Shown: positions 17,852 through 25,165 of the stretch, piece after piece
Numbering within the stretch: the first letter of the stretch is position 1
Layout of the letters: each line of letters opens with the position of its first letter
Origin: Sphingomonas sp.
GTDB taxonomy: Bacteria; Pseudomonadota; Alphaproteobacteria; Sphingomonadales; Sphingomonadaceae
Length of the DNA stretch: 37,930 bases
NCBI GenBank assembly: GCA_025936675.1
Contig: JAICSX010000019.1
Location: forward strand, 1 to 37,930
Reading direction: 5' to 3'
Program-made: the position numbers and the translations under genes
The notes under the pieces: generated by a model
What the model was told of the DNA's origin: nothing
Seen by the model: only the letters and a program-made list of their open reading frames with translations
Databases searched by the model: none

Positions 17852-19852
17852 ATGTTGATCAGGCGATCCGGAACGCAGGTTGTTGGCGAGAGGCAGACGC
17901 CCACGCTGCCGGGCCAGGTGGAGCTTGCCAAGGCCGAGGACTTCAACCTCGGATCGATCGTGGTCCGACCTTCGACGCTTCAGCTGGGCTACGGCGGAGC
18001 ATCGCGAACGATCGAGCCGCGAGTCATGCAGGTTCTCGTGCTCCTCGCCAGTGAAGGCGGCAGCGTAGTCTCGCGCGACCGGATGATCGACTCCTGCTGG
18101 GGCGGGCGAATAGTTGGCGAGGACGCAATCAATCGCTGCATCGCCAAGGTCCGCCGCATTGGTGCCGATTCCAGCGCTTTCGAGGTCGAGACCATCCCGC
18201 GCGTCGGTTACCGGCTGGTTGAAAGAGGTGCCGAGGCGGGAAGGCCTGCGTCGGGCCGTGTCCGCCAGGCATGGGCCGGGCTCGCCATAGTCCTCAGCAT
18301 CGGAATCGCGTTCGGTGCGTGGGTTTATTGGCAAAGCGCAAGCGAACCGCAGCAGCCGACGATCGCAGTCCTCCCGTTTACCGCGCTAAACGCTGATCCC
18401 GATGCAAAGAACTTCGCCGAAAGCGTCACTGGGACGATAGCGAGTGCGCTCGTGCAGACAGGTGCGCGCCTTCCGGACGAGCTTCGCACGACGGCTGATG
18501 CCCATAAGGCCGGTGCCGCATTGATGATCAGCGGAACGGTTCGCCGCGATGGGTCCTCCCTCCACCTGACAACCGACGTCATGTCGGCGAAGACGGGGAC
18601 GACCCTCCTGTCGCACGAATTCGATGCCGAGGATGCCCGCACCCTCGCCGGCCAGGATGCCGCGTGGCTGGTGCCCGCCGTCCGCATGTGGTCCAGTTTT
18701 CTGCCGGTTGAGCGCGACGCTGCAGTCAATGACGAGATCATACGCATATTCCTGACGCGGACTGGCGGCGACCTCCTTCGAGCCTGGCAGCTTTCGAGCA
18801 AGCTCGCTGCCGCGAAACCCCGATCAGGCGCGGCGCAACTCGTTGCAGCGCTCCTGACGTCCGATGTTCTTGATCTGATCGCGCCCGATCAGCGGCAAAC
18901 ATCCATCGCCTCGGCGCGGCGTTCCGCTCTCGCCGCCAGGCGTCTCTTACCCGATCCAGCGCGACCGCTTGCCGTCTTCAATTGCCACCTTACTGCCCCT
19001 GGATGGCATATCCTGACACCGAACTGCGACCGGGCGAACCGCGCCGCGATTGCTGCCAATCCTGACGTGCCGCTTCTTCCGTTCCTGTTCGGCTGGGAGC
19101 TCGTCAACTCGGGCCGCTTCGCTGAGGCGGAAAAGGTTGCGGACATGGATTTGGCTCAAAGCCCGCTCGGACCCGGGCAGATCCTGCTGCGCGTCGTCGC
19201 TACCCGAATGTCGCGCGAAGGCGATGCCGACGACGTCCTGCCGCAGCTTGAAGATCGCATGCGGCGCTACAACGGACCCGGATTAACAGCCTACGAGGAT
19301 TTCCAAGTCGCTTTGGCCAACGGTGATGTGGAGGCCGCCGACACACTCCTTAACGGAAGCAACAACGCGGCGAACAACCCCAACGGGCACGCGTGGGATG
19401 CGATGAGCGCAATGCCAGCCGGGCAGCCGCGGGTCTTTGCTCAACTTGTCGTCCGCGCACTGAAGTCGAAACGGCCGGCGGACGTCGCCGAAATGCGCAG
19501 CCGCTGTACGCAATTGCCTGGTGGCGATTCGACACCGGAATCCGTCTTCGAGGCGTGCCTGATCGGTCTTGCGGCCGTGAATGATCTCGATGCCGTGTTC
19601 ACGCTGGCCGACCAGGGTTACCGTGACGTCGAATGCTGTTCTCCAGCCGAGCAGGAGAAGCAGTGGCTCGCGACCGGCGGCCTCTATTTTTCACGCTGGC
19701 AACTGTTCGGAAAAGCGATGGCTCCAGTACGGGCCGACCCGCGCTTCATCGGGATCGCGCGTCGAACCGGGCTGCTGACGTACTGGAAGAGCGGGCATCC
19801 GCCCGACTTCTGCTCCTTTGAGCGGCCGCCGGTCTGCCGCCTTCTTCACTGA
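17852..19852 (+). CDS. Membrane-anchored CadC-type winged-helix regulator with periplasmic sensor
   Basis: Residues about 29-123 are an OmpR/PhoB-type winged helix (EPRVMQVLVLLASEGGSVVS, then VETIPRVGYRLV at its end). One transmembrane helix lies at about 140-160. The remaining 500 residues are predicted periplasmic, starting with the TolB/FlgO-like PTIAVLPFTALNADPD and NFAESVTGTI, then Ala-rich helical, TPR-like repeats. This is the one-component ToxR/CadC layout in which the outer part senses and the inner part binds DNA. ATG 17852 follows GGGGGG; ATG 17825 is an alternative giving 675 residues. Divergent to the exported amidohydrolase, it probably regulates that set (inference). A weak hairpin (GGGCGGG/CCTGCCC) follows at about 19884. 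Confidence 0.85.
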   Translation: MLIRRSGTQVVGERQTPTLPGQVELAKAEDFNLGSIVVRPSTLQLGYGGASRTIEPRVMQVLVLLASEGGSVVSRDRMIDSCWGGRIVGEDAINRCIAKVRRIGADSSAFEVETIPRVGYRLVERGAEAGRPASGRVRQAWAGLAIVLSIGIAFGAWVYWQSASEPQQPTIAVLPFTALNADPDAKNFAESVTGTIASALVQTGARLPDELRTTADAHKAGAALMISGTVRRDGSSLHLTTDVMSAKTGTTLLSHEFDAEDARTLAGQDAAWLVPAVRMWSSFLPVERDAAVNDEIIRIFLTRTGGDLLRAWQLSSKLAAAKPRSGAAQLVAALLTSDVLDLIAPDQRQTSIASARRSALAARRLLPDPARPLAVFNCHLTAPGWHILTPNCDRANRAAIAANPDVPLLPFLFGWELVNSGRFAEAEKVADMDLAQSPLGPGQILLRVVATRMSREGDADDVLPQLEDRMRRYNGPGLTAYEDFQVALANGDVEAADTLLNGSNNAANNPNGHAWDAMSAMPAGQPRVFAQLVVRALKSKRPADVAEMRSRCTQLPGGDSTPESVFEACLIGLAAVNDLDAVFTLADQGYRDVECCSPAEQEKQWLATGGLYFSRWQLFGKAMAPVRADPRFIGIARRTGLLTYWKSGHPPDFCSFERPPVCRLLH

Positions 19853-19925
19853 GCTAAGCCAGACAAAAACGGTTGGATGTTCGGGCGGGTGACCTGCCCC
19901 TTGCATCAACATGCAAATCATCCTA

Positions 19926-19949
19926 ACAGTGAACCATATGGTTCAGTGT
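19926..19949. promoter_or_regulatory. Operator-like palindrome on the arsR start codon
   Basis: GAACCATATGGTTC (19931-19944) is a perfect 14-base palindrome, and flanking bases extend it to 22 of 24 matching. The ATG inside it is the favoured arsR start. A second perfect inverted repeat, TTGCAT-CAAC-ATGCAA, lies at 19901-19916. Both suit binding by the dimeric ArsR protein and autoregulation. Confidence 0.65.
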
Positions 19950-20297
19950 TTCGCCCCCACTCTGGATATTTCGTTCGCAGCGCTCTCCGACGCGACGCGG
20001 CGCGGCGTGATCGAGCAGCTCGGCCGAGAGGACGCATCGATCAGCGCTCTCGCGGACAAGTTCCACATGACCCTGACGGGCATGAAGAAGCACGTCGCCG
20101 TGCTCGAGCGGGCAGGGCTGGTCGTCACCGAGAAGATCGGGCGCGTGCGGACGTGCAGGCTCGGGAAGCGAAGCCTGGATGCGGAGGTCGAGTGGATGGA
20201 AGCCTATCGAAAGCTTTTCGAGGCGCGGTTCGACGCCTTGGACACGGTCATTTCCGAGATGAAAAAGGAGAAAGAAGATGGACCAGCCAACGACTAG
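19938..20297 (+). CDS. ArsR family regulator, SRPBCC-partner type
   Basis: A 119-residue winged-helix repressor: LDISFAALSDATRRGVIEQL, then LADKFHMTLTGMKKHVAVLERAGLV as the recognition region. The Cys metal-site motif of the arsenic/zinc sensors (ELCVCDL) is absent, so it belongs to the non-metal branch usually paired with an AHSA1/SRPBCC gene. The start at ATG 19938 gives the typical MVQ..PTLD N terminus; the longer frame from 19911 begins within another inverted repeat. The 3' end overlaps the next gene by 20 bases. Regulated ligand unknown. Confidence 0.87.
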   Translation: MVQCFAPTLDISFAALSDATRRGVIEQLGREDASISALADKFHMTLTGMKKHVAVLERAGLVVTEKIGRVRTCRLGKRSLDAEVEWMEAYRKLFEARFDALDTVISEMKKEKEDGPAND

Positions 20298-20781
20298 TCA
20301 CGCGGTCGCGCAAAACCGCACGAACGTAGAGCGCAAATCAGACCGCGAACTGGTCGTCACGCGCGTCTTCGATGCTCCGCCCAGCATGGTCTTCAAGGCG
20401 TGGAGCCAGGCCGACCTGTTCCGGCGCTGGTGGATGCCGAAGTCGGTCGAAGGCGTGTCGCTCGTCGGATGCGAAATGGATGTCCGTACCGGCGGCAAAT
20501 ACCGCCTCGAGTTCGGCACCGGCGGATCGGATGTGATGGCCTTTTACGGCAAATATCTCGACGTCGTTCCGAACGAGCGCATCGTCTGGACCAATGACGA
20601 AGGCAAGGAAGGCGCAGTGACCACGGTCACGTTCGAGGATCAGGCGGGGAAGACGCTGCTGACTTTCCACGAGATCTATCCCTCGAAGGAAGCGCTGGAT
20701 GAGGCGATGATGGGCTCGGCGGCCGGGCTTCCGGAGCAGCTCGATCAGCTCGACGAACTGCTTTCGGGCGTCAGCGCTTAA
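20278..20781 (+). CDS. SRPBCC/AHSA1 domain protein
   Basis: A 167-residue START-like (Bet v 1 fold) protein: ELVVTRVFDAPPSMVFKAW, FRRWWMPKSV, GGKYRLEF and ERIVWTNDEG are all typical AHSA1/COG3832 landmarks. Such proteins have a hydrophobic ligand cavity; no reaction is assigned. It overlaps arsR by 20 bases, with AAAGGAGAAAG in the arsR coding end acting as its ribosome site, so the two are co-translated. A strong terminator follows at 20801-20836. Confidence 0.88.
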   Translation: MDQPTTSHAVAQNRTNVERKSDRELVVTRVFDAPPSMVFKAWSQADLFRRWWMPKSVEGVSLVGCEMDVRTGGKYRLEFGTGGSDVMAFYGKYLDVVPNERIVWTNDEGKEGAVTTVTFEDQAGKTLLTFHEIYPSKEALDEAMMGSAAGLPEQLDQLDELLSGVSA

Positions 20782-20800
20782 CCGCTGTGGTCGCAACAAG

Positions 20801-20836
20801 AAGGGCGGCTGGGAGATCCCACGCCCTTTCTTTGTT
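20801..20836 (+). terminator. Intrinsic terminator after the arsR-SRPBCC operon
   Basis: AAGGGCG (20801-20807) pairs with CGCCCTT (20822-20828), with an inner TGGGA/TCCCA stem, a GC bulge and a two-base loop; TTCTTTGTT follows. Hairpin plus T-rich tail fit rho-independent termination on the plus strand. Confidence 0.8.
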
Positions 20837-20908
20837 CGTCACTGCGAGCGCAGCGAAGCAATCCAGTCTGGATCGCCGCGCCGCGTCGCGTCGTTCCTCG
20901 GGATGCGT
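20837..20908. repeat. Dispersed palindromic repeat (GCGAAGCAATCCAG type), degenerate copy
   Basis: The segment begins CGTCACTGCGAGCGCAGCG and continues AAGCAATCCAG, the recognisable arm of a short interspersed repeat common in intergenic DNA of sphingomonads and other bacteria. Its second arm (CTGGATCGCC...TCGTTCCTCGGGATGCG) is diverged, so symmetry is only partial. It fills the gap between the terminator and the rpsI stop exactly, a usual place for such elements between convergent genes. Only one copy was seen in this window. Confidence 0.65.
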
Positions 20909-20909
20909 T

Positions 20910-21446
20910 CTAGCGCTTGCTGAACTGGAAGCTGCGGCGAGCCTTCGCCCGGCCGTACTTCTTGCGCTCGACGGCCCGGCTGTCGCGGGTGAGGAACCCG
21001 GCCTGCTTGACGACACCGCGGAGCGCAGGCTCGTAGCGGGTCAGCGCCTGGGCGATGCCGTGCTTCACGGCACCCGCTTGGCCCGAGAGGCCGCCGCCGA
21101 CGACGGTCGCCTCGACGTCATACTGGCCCTCGCGCTCGGCAACGCCGAACGGCTGGTTGATGACCAGGCGAAGCGTCGGACGCGCGAAATAGACTTCCTG
21201 CTCGCGGCCGTTGACCATGATCTTGCCCGATCCCGGCTTTAGCCAGACGCGCGCGACGGCGTCCTTGCGGCGGCCGGTCGCATAAGCGCGGCCGTACTTG
21301 TCGAGCTGTTGTTCGCGGAGCGGCGCGGCCTCGACAGGCGGCTGGGGAGCAGCGGGAGCTTCAGCGGCGGGCGTCTCAGGAGCCGGAGCCTCGGGAGCCG
21401 GAGTGGCGCCGAGCTGGTCGGCGATGGATTCACGAGTGTCGGACAT
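20910..21446 (-). CDS. rpsI: 30S ribosomal protein S9 with long N-terminal extension
   Basis: The C-terminal 130 residues are standard S9: [47 protein letters not shown], the [18 protein letters not shown] block and the KR end that reaches the P site. The first 45 residues are an Ala/Pro/Glu-rich, low-complexity extension absent from the E. coli protein. The ATG shares its A with the rplM stop (TAATG), so the two are coupled in the usual rplM-rpsI order. Confidence 0.97.
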   Translation of the reverse strand: MSDTRESIADQLGATPAPEAPAPETPAAEAPAAPQPPVEAAPLREQQLDKYGRAYATGRRKDAVARVWLKPGSGKIMVNGREQEVYFARPTLRLVINQPFGVAEREGQYDVEATVVGGGLSGQAGAVKHGIAQALTRYEPALRGVVKQAGFLTRDSRAVERKKYGRAKARRSFQFSKR

Positions 21447-21925
21447 TAGGCGCCCACCTTGTTCTTACGGTTCATCGACGCAACGTCGAGGACTTGAGGG
21501 TTCTGGCCCGCATGCGGATGCTCGGTGCCGTTGTAGAGGTGCAGCGCACGCATCTGGTCGCGGCCCAGCGGACCGCGCGGGATCATGCGCTCGATTGCCT
21601 TTTCGAGCACGCGCTCGGGGAAGCGGCCCTCGAGCACCTTGCCCGCGGTGATCTCCTTGATCCCGCCGGCATAGCCGGTGTGCTTGTAATAGATCTTCTT
21701 TTCGAGCTTGCGGCCAGTGAAGCGGACCTTGTCGGCGTTGACGATGACGACGTGATCGCCGCAGTCGACGTGCGGCGTGAAGCTCGGCTTGTGCTTGCCG
21801 CGCAGGATATTGGCGACGATCGTCGCGAGCCGTCCAACGACCAGCCCGTCGGCATCGATCAGGTGCCACTTCTTGTCGACCTCGGCCGGCTTTGCCGACT
21901 TGGTCGTTTTCATCAGCGCCTTCAT
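21446..21925 (-). CDS. rplM: 50S ribosomal protein L13
   Basis: A 159-residue L13 with [60 protein letters not shown] and [26 protein letters not shown] 21925 has GAGGA just ahead; ATG 21913 (four codons in) is the alternative and gives the more usual MKTT-like start. It is preceded by a promoter-like pair at 21981-22009 and a hairpin at 21951-21970, and followed directly by rpsI. Confidence 0.97.
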   Translation of the reverse strand: MKALMKTTKSAKPAEVDKKWHLIDADGLVVGRLATIVANILRGKHKPSFTPHVDCGDHVVIVNADKVRFTGRKLEKKIYYKHTGYAGGIKEITAGKVLEGRFPERVLEKAIERMIPRGPLGRDQMRALHLYNGTEHPHAGQNPQVLDVASMNRKNKVGA

Positions 21926-21950
21926 GGCGTCCTCTTTTCTAACGATAAAA

Positions 21951-21970
21951 GCGGCTCATCAGAGAGCCGC
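21951..21970 (-). promoter_or_regulatory. Terminator-like hairpin in the rplM leader
   Basis: On the transcribed strand a perfect 7-bp stem GCGGCTC/GAGCCGC with loop TCTGAT is followed by TTTTATC, 25 bases before the rplM start. It looks like an intrinsic terminator placed in the 5' leader, suggesting attenuation or L13 binding; no other minus-strand gene lies upstream whose end it could serve. Confidence 0.6.
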
Positions 21971-21980
21971 CGTCGCGGCG

Positions 21981-22009
21981 CTATTTGCGGGCGAAGCTCA
22001 GAAAGTCAA
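21981..22009 (-). promoter_or_regulatory. Likely rplM-rpsI promoter
   Basis: On the minus strand TTGACT (22009-22004) and AAATAG (21986-21981) are 17 bases apart, a good housekeeping-sigma arrangement. Transcription would start about ten bases ahead of the leader hairpin at 21951-21970. Confidence 0.5.
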
Positions 22010-22057
22010 GCAAATCCGAGCATTTGCGGACGGGTAAAATAATACCGTCAAGCTATA

Positions 22058-22073
22058 GTCACGCTAGCGTAAC
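22058..22073. promoter_or_regulatory. Palindrome upstream of the 21-residue peptide gene
   Basis: ACGCTAGCGT (22061-22070) is a perfect 10-base palindrome and GT..AC flanks extend it to 14 of 16. It lies about 62 bases before the peptide start, with TATAGT just upstream. It may be an operator; no known box matches. Confidence 0.35.
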
Positions 22074-22134
22074 GACTGGAACGAGACTCGGCTTCTCACC
22101 GTTTCTCTCCCAACACAAAAACGGGAGGTTAGCC

Positions 22135-22200
22135 ATGTACATCGGTCTTGGCGGTTTATTGATTCTTATCCTGATTCTGTGGCTGCTCGGCGTCATCTAA
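22135..22200 (+). CDS. 21-residue hydrophobic membrane peptide
   Basis: A tiny gene encoding a single hydrophobic helix: MYIGLGG at the start, then a run of Leu/Ile and WLLGVI to a TAA. A strong GGGAGG ribosome site sits seven bases before the ATG, and a 15-bp terminator hairpin follows at 22227-22261, so the unit has its own start and stop signals. Very short leucine/isoleucine-rich peptides of this kind occur in proteobacterial genomes without assigned role; it could insert in the inner membrane or be a small toxin-like peptide. No antisense RNA was identified. Confidence 0.6.
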   Translation: MYIGLGGLLILILILWLLGVI

Positions 22201-22226
22201 AGCCGCAAACCAGTACTACGAATGCG

Positions 22227-22261
22227 CGACTGCAGGGCCGCCCAAAGCGGTCCTGCAGTCG
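22227..22261 (+). terminator. Strong terminator after the small peptide gene
   Basis: CGACTGCAGGGCCGC (22227-22241) pairs with GCGGTCCTGCAGTCG (22247-22261) over 15 bp with one G-T wobble and a CCAAA loop. The tail TGTCATTTCG is only moderately T-rich. Confidence 0.75.
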
Positions 22262-22400
22262 TGTCATTTCGACCTTCTTTTCGTCGATTCAGCGTCGCGC
22301 GAACTGACGAAAATCAAAACGGCGGCGTAGCAATCTGCCGTTCAGGAAAGCGGCATAATTTCCTCCTCGTTCAGTAAGTTGACAAATGGAGGATGTTTTC

Positions 22401-22922
22401 GTGAGGAAGCTTCCTGCTTTCACTTTTGCCGGTATTGCCGCGGTCACGCTGGCCGGCACCGCTCTTGCGGCGACCGCAGATCACCATGTGATGAACGTGT
22501 CTCTGCCCGATGGGTCTGTCGCGCATGTCGAATATATCGGAAGTGTCGCACCCAAGGTCACGATCCAGCCGAGACCGCTCGGCGACTTCGGCTGGGCGCC
22601 GACTGCGCTGCCGTCCTTCGCCGAGTTTGACCGGATGATCGAACAGATGAACCGGGAGACCGAGGCGATGATGCGCCAGGCGCAACGGATCGCACATCAG
22701 CCGCCGGGCGCGGCGACGCGATACATCGCGTCCTACGGCAACATGCCCGCTGGCGCGACGAGCACCACGATCGTCTCCTACAGCAATGGTGGACGCACCT
22801 GCACGCGAACGACCGAGGCGGTCTCCCAGGGACCCGGCAAGGCTCCCAAGATCAACTCCAGCGTCACCGGCGATTGCGGGGCTGCATCGAACCCTCCGCC
22901 GGCGCGCGTAAATCGCACCTAA
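22401..22922 (+). CDS. Exported hypothetical protein
   Basis: A 173-residue protein with a signal peptide (MRKLPAFTFAGIAAVTLAGTALA) and a mature part containing HVMNVSLPDGSVAHVEYIG near its start, a Met/Arg/Glu-rich helix (EQMNRETEAMMRQAQR) and two Cys near the C terminus (TCTRTT, GDCGAA) that could form a disulfide. GTG 22401 is preferred because GGAGG lies eight bases ahead; the ATG at 22386 overlaps that site. The family is not recognised. It stands alone between two terminators. Confidence 0.75.
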   Translation: MRKLPAFTFAGIAAVTLAGTALAATADHHVMNVSLPDGSVAHVEYIGSVAPKVTIQPRPLGDFGWAPTALPSFAEFDRMIEQMNRETEAMMRQAQRIAHQPPGAATRYIASYGNMPAGATSTTIVSYSNGGRTCTRTTEAVSQGPGKAPKINSSVTGDCGAASNPPPARVNRT

Positions 22923-22942
22923 GCTTGAGAGCAACTGAACGC

Positions 22943-22967
22943 GGGAGCGGCGCACGCCGCCGCTCCC
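22943..22967 (+). terminator. Terminator-like hairpin after the exported protein
   Basis: A perfect 10-bp stem GGGAGCGGCG/CGCCGCTCCC with loop CACGC begins 20 bases after the stop. No T-run follows, so efficiency is uncertain. Confidence 0.6.
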
Positions 22968-23086
22968 AACGGAAAAATTCGTCACCCATCGCGTTGCCTC
23001 GTTGAAACTCGCGGCCTAACTGCCGCGCCCTATCGGCGCCCCAGGATTCGCGTCGTTCAGTTCCACCCGCCGGAGTGCGCTCAACA

Positions 23087-23383
23087 GTGCCAAGACGCGT
23101 CAAGGATTTCATCGACATCAGCGAATATACGTCGCTGGACGATCTCATCCGTTATCTCGAGACCATTCGCGACAATTTGCCGAGCGACCACCAGGCGGAG
23201 CTCAAGATCCGTGGGGACGAGGTGTTCGGACGGCGGCTGACGATCACCTATTTCCGCGAGCAGACTCCGGACGAGGCCGAGCTCGAGTCGAAATATTCGG
23301 CGGCCGACGACGCTGATATCGAGGAGCTTCGCCGCAAGCTCGATGAGGTGCCGTACAAGCTTGGCAAGGCGAACGGCGGCTGA
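23087..23383 (+). CDS. Conserved-looking small protein of unknown function
   Basis: A 98-residue acidic cytoplasmic protein starting MPRRVKDFIDISEYTSLDD. It has a helical N-terminal part (LIRYLETIRDNLPSDHQ), a strand-rich middle (AELKIRGDEVFGRRLTITYF) and an acidic helical end (DADIEELRRKLDEV). GTG 23087 is chosen with GGAG about 11 bases ahead; GTG 23075 is possible. It is convergent with the next gene, with two bases between stops. No family recognised; codon use is like its neighbours. Confidence 0.65.
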   Translation: MPRRVKDFIDISEYTSLDDLIRYLETIRDNLPSDHQAELKIRGDEVFGRRLTITYFREQTPDEAELESKYSAADDADIEELRRKLDEVPYKLGKANGG

Positions 23384-23385
23384 TT

Positions 23386-23574
23386 CTATTGCGGCGTCTT
23401 GCCGGAGCGCCGCGAGCTGCTGATCAGCCGATCGCCGTCCCACAGTTCGAAGCGCGAGCCATCGACGCGCTCGTGCGCCTGCGTGAGTGCATCATCATCG
23501 GCGGCGGCCTCCAGCCAGTCCGCAGTCATGATGTTGCCGGCTCCGTCGAGCCGGTAAAGCCGATAGGATGGCAA
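23386..23574 (-). CDS. Small hypothetical protein, TTG start
   Basis: About 62 residues: LPSYRLYRLDGAGNIMTADW, then EAAADDDALTQAHER and FELWDGDRLI. The pattern (short strand, ADDxxAL..A, ELW..DRLI) resembles small conserved hypotheticals of alphaproteobacteria, but no function is known. The TTG at 23574 follows GGGGG with six-base spacing; the longer frame to 23712 adds an unlike, Cys-containing stretch and is not favoured. Confidence 0.6.
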   Translation of the reverse strand: MPSYRLYRLDGAGNIMTADWLEAAADDDALTQAHERVDGSRFELWDGDRLISSSRRSGKTPQ

Positions 23575-23687
23575 CGCAAACCCCCTGCGTGACGAGGCCA
23601 GTAAGTAGCAGGGGAGTGGCGAGCCGAAGCTATCGCAGATTAGCTTTTCGTTCCTTGTCATTGAAAAATATAAGCTATTTGCGTCGC

Positions 23688-24002
23688 CTATCCGACATTT
23701 TCCTCCACCCAATCACCGTACAAGCCGAGAATCTTGTCGGTAGGCCACGTGGCGATGCAGGGCACGTCATAGCTGTGCAGCGCCGCAATCCTTGTGATCA
23801 GGGCGCCGGCCTGTTCGTCGGTGGTCTTGAAGATCGCAGCAACTTCGTCGCTCGTCTCGATCGATTCCTTCCACCGGTAGATGGATCGAATCGACCCCAG
23901 GATGTTAACGCAGGCGGAGAGCCGCTCATCGACGATCTGCCGGCCAATGCGCTCCGCCTCCTCGCCGTCCGCGAACACCGCATAGACCGAGACGACGCTC
24001 AT
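23688..24002 (-). CDS. cutA: CutA-type divalent-ion tolerance protein
   Basis: A 104-residue trimeric PII-like fold protein. Landmarks are AERIGRQIVDERLSACVNIL, SIYRWKESIETSDEV, the FKTT segment, LHSYDVPCIATWP and the ending YGDWVEE. CutA was first linked to copper tolerance; its biochemical role in bacteria is unsettled. The ATG overlaps the ctaA stop by four bases (ATGA), so it is translated after ctaA. The copper link is notable since ctaA serves the copper-containing oxidase pathway, though this may be chance. Confidence 0.9.
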   Translation of the reverse strand: MSVVSVYAVFADGEEAERIGRQIVDERLSACVNILGSIRSIYRWKESIETSDEVAAIFKTTDEQAGALITRIAALHSYDVPCIATWPTDKILGLYGDWVEENVG

Positions 24003-25060
24003 GCTCCCCTCCGGCCAAGCTCATGTGCACCCCATACCGTCGAGGCGAGAAGGAGGGCGCCGGTCGCCTGGTGAAGCACTGCGAGCCAGATCGCGATCCC
24101 GGACAGCACCGTCAGGATGCCGAGAATGATCTGTGTCCCGAACGCCGAGTGGATCGCGACCGACGCTGCCCGCGCTCCGTCGATTTTCCGGACCTTGCGG
24201 GCAAACAGCACCAGGACGGCCACGACGACCCACGCCCACCAGCGGTGCATGAAATGCAAGAGGTAGAGGTCGTGCGTCATCGCGAAGCCTGCTCCACGCG
24301 ACCAGTCGATTCCCTCCGGCACGAAATGGCCGTTCATCAGCGGCCATGTGTTCGAGACATAGCCTGCGCGAAATCCCGCGACCCAGGCGCCGAGCATCAG
24401 CTGAATGAAGAGGATCGCGAGCGCCAAGAGGCCCCAGCCGGTCAGCCGCGCGGGCTTCGCGACCGCGTTCCTCGCAAGCTGGCGTAGATCGAGCGCAGTC
24501 CAGATCAGCGCCGAGAACAGGAACAGCGCGAACAGCAAATGAGCGGACAAGCGATAGGGGCTGACCTCGGTGCGGCCCTCGAGGCCCGACATCACCATGA
24601 ACCAGCCGACCGCTCCCTGAAGCCCGCCGAGCACGAACAGCGATATCAGCCGCCACGAATAGCCCTTCGGGATTTCGCGCCGGATCGCGAACCAGCCCAC
24701 CCCCACGAAAAAGATCAGTCCAATGATGCGCCCGAGGAAGCGGTGCACCCACTCCCAGAAGAAGATGAACTTGAAGCCGCTGAGCGTCATTCCAGCCGGG
24801 CCGGCGACTTCGCGATATTGCGGAGTTTGGCGGTAGAGCTGGAACTTCTGGACCCAGTCCGAGTGACTAAGCGGCGGGACGGCGCCGGTGACGACATTCC
24901 ACTCGGTAATCGAGAGCCCGCTTTCGGTCAGCCGGGTGATTCCGCCGACGATGACCATCGCGAAAACGAGAGCAGCGACGATAAGCAGCAGGTTGGAGAT
25001 CGCGCGCGGACGCTTGCGTTCGGCCGTCACGGCCGCCGGAGAGGCAATTGCTGTGTCCAT
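23999..25060 (-). CDS. ctaA: Heme A synthase (Cox15/CtaA)
   Basis: Oxidises the C8 methyl of heme O to the formyl of heme A for cytochrome c oxidase, in the inner membrane. The frame (353 residues from ATG 25060; GTG 25072 is an alternative) has eight transmembrane helices. The heme-ligand His regions are visible: FFWEWVHRFLGR, RLSAHLLFALF, LYLLHFMHRWWAW and LHQATGALLL. GGITRLTESGLSITEW at the first loop is the Cox15 signature. Coupled to cutA; divergent from merC. Confidence 0.95.
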   Translation of the reverse strand: MDTAIASPAAVTAERKRPRAISNLLLIVAALVFAMVIVGGITRLTESGLSITEWNVVTGAVPPLSHSDWVQKFQLYRQTPQYREVAGPAGMTLSGFKFIFFWEWVHRFLGRIIGLIFFVGVGWFAIRREIPKGYSWRLISLFVLGGLQGAVGWFMVMSGLEGRTEVSPYRLSAHLLFALFLFSALIWTALDLRQLARNAVAKPARLTGWGLLALAILFIQLMLGAWVAGFRAGYVSNTWPLMNGHFVPEGIDWSRGAGFAMTHDLYLLHFMHRWWAWVVVAVLVLFARKVRKIDGARAASVAIHSAFGTQIILGILTVLSGIAIWLAVLHQATGALLLASTVWGAHELGRRGA

Positions 25061-25165
25061 GAGACGAGGCACCTATTCGCGTGCGGCGAGCCGCTCCGCA
25101 AGAGGCTCATCGCGGCCGATGATATATTGTCACGCCTCATATCGACCCCTATATGCCTCCACGCG

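Noticed and set aside
19911..19937. ATG 19911 as the arsR start
   Set aside because: It lies inside an inverted repeat and gives an atypical N terminus; ATG 19938 matches the family pattern better.
25110..25165. Zur box before merC (GATAT...ATATC)
   Set aside because: Half-sites are 13 bases apart and do not match the palindromic Zur consensus.
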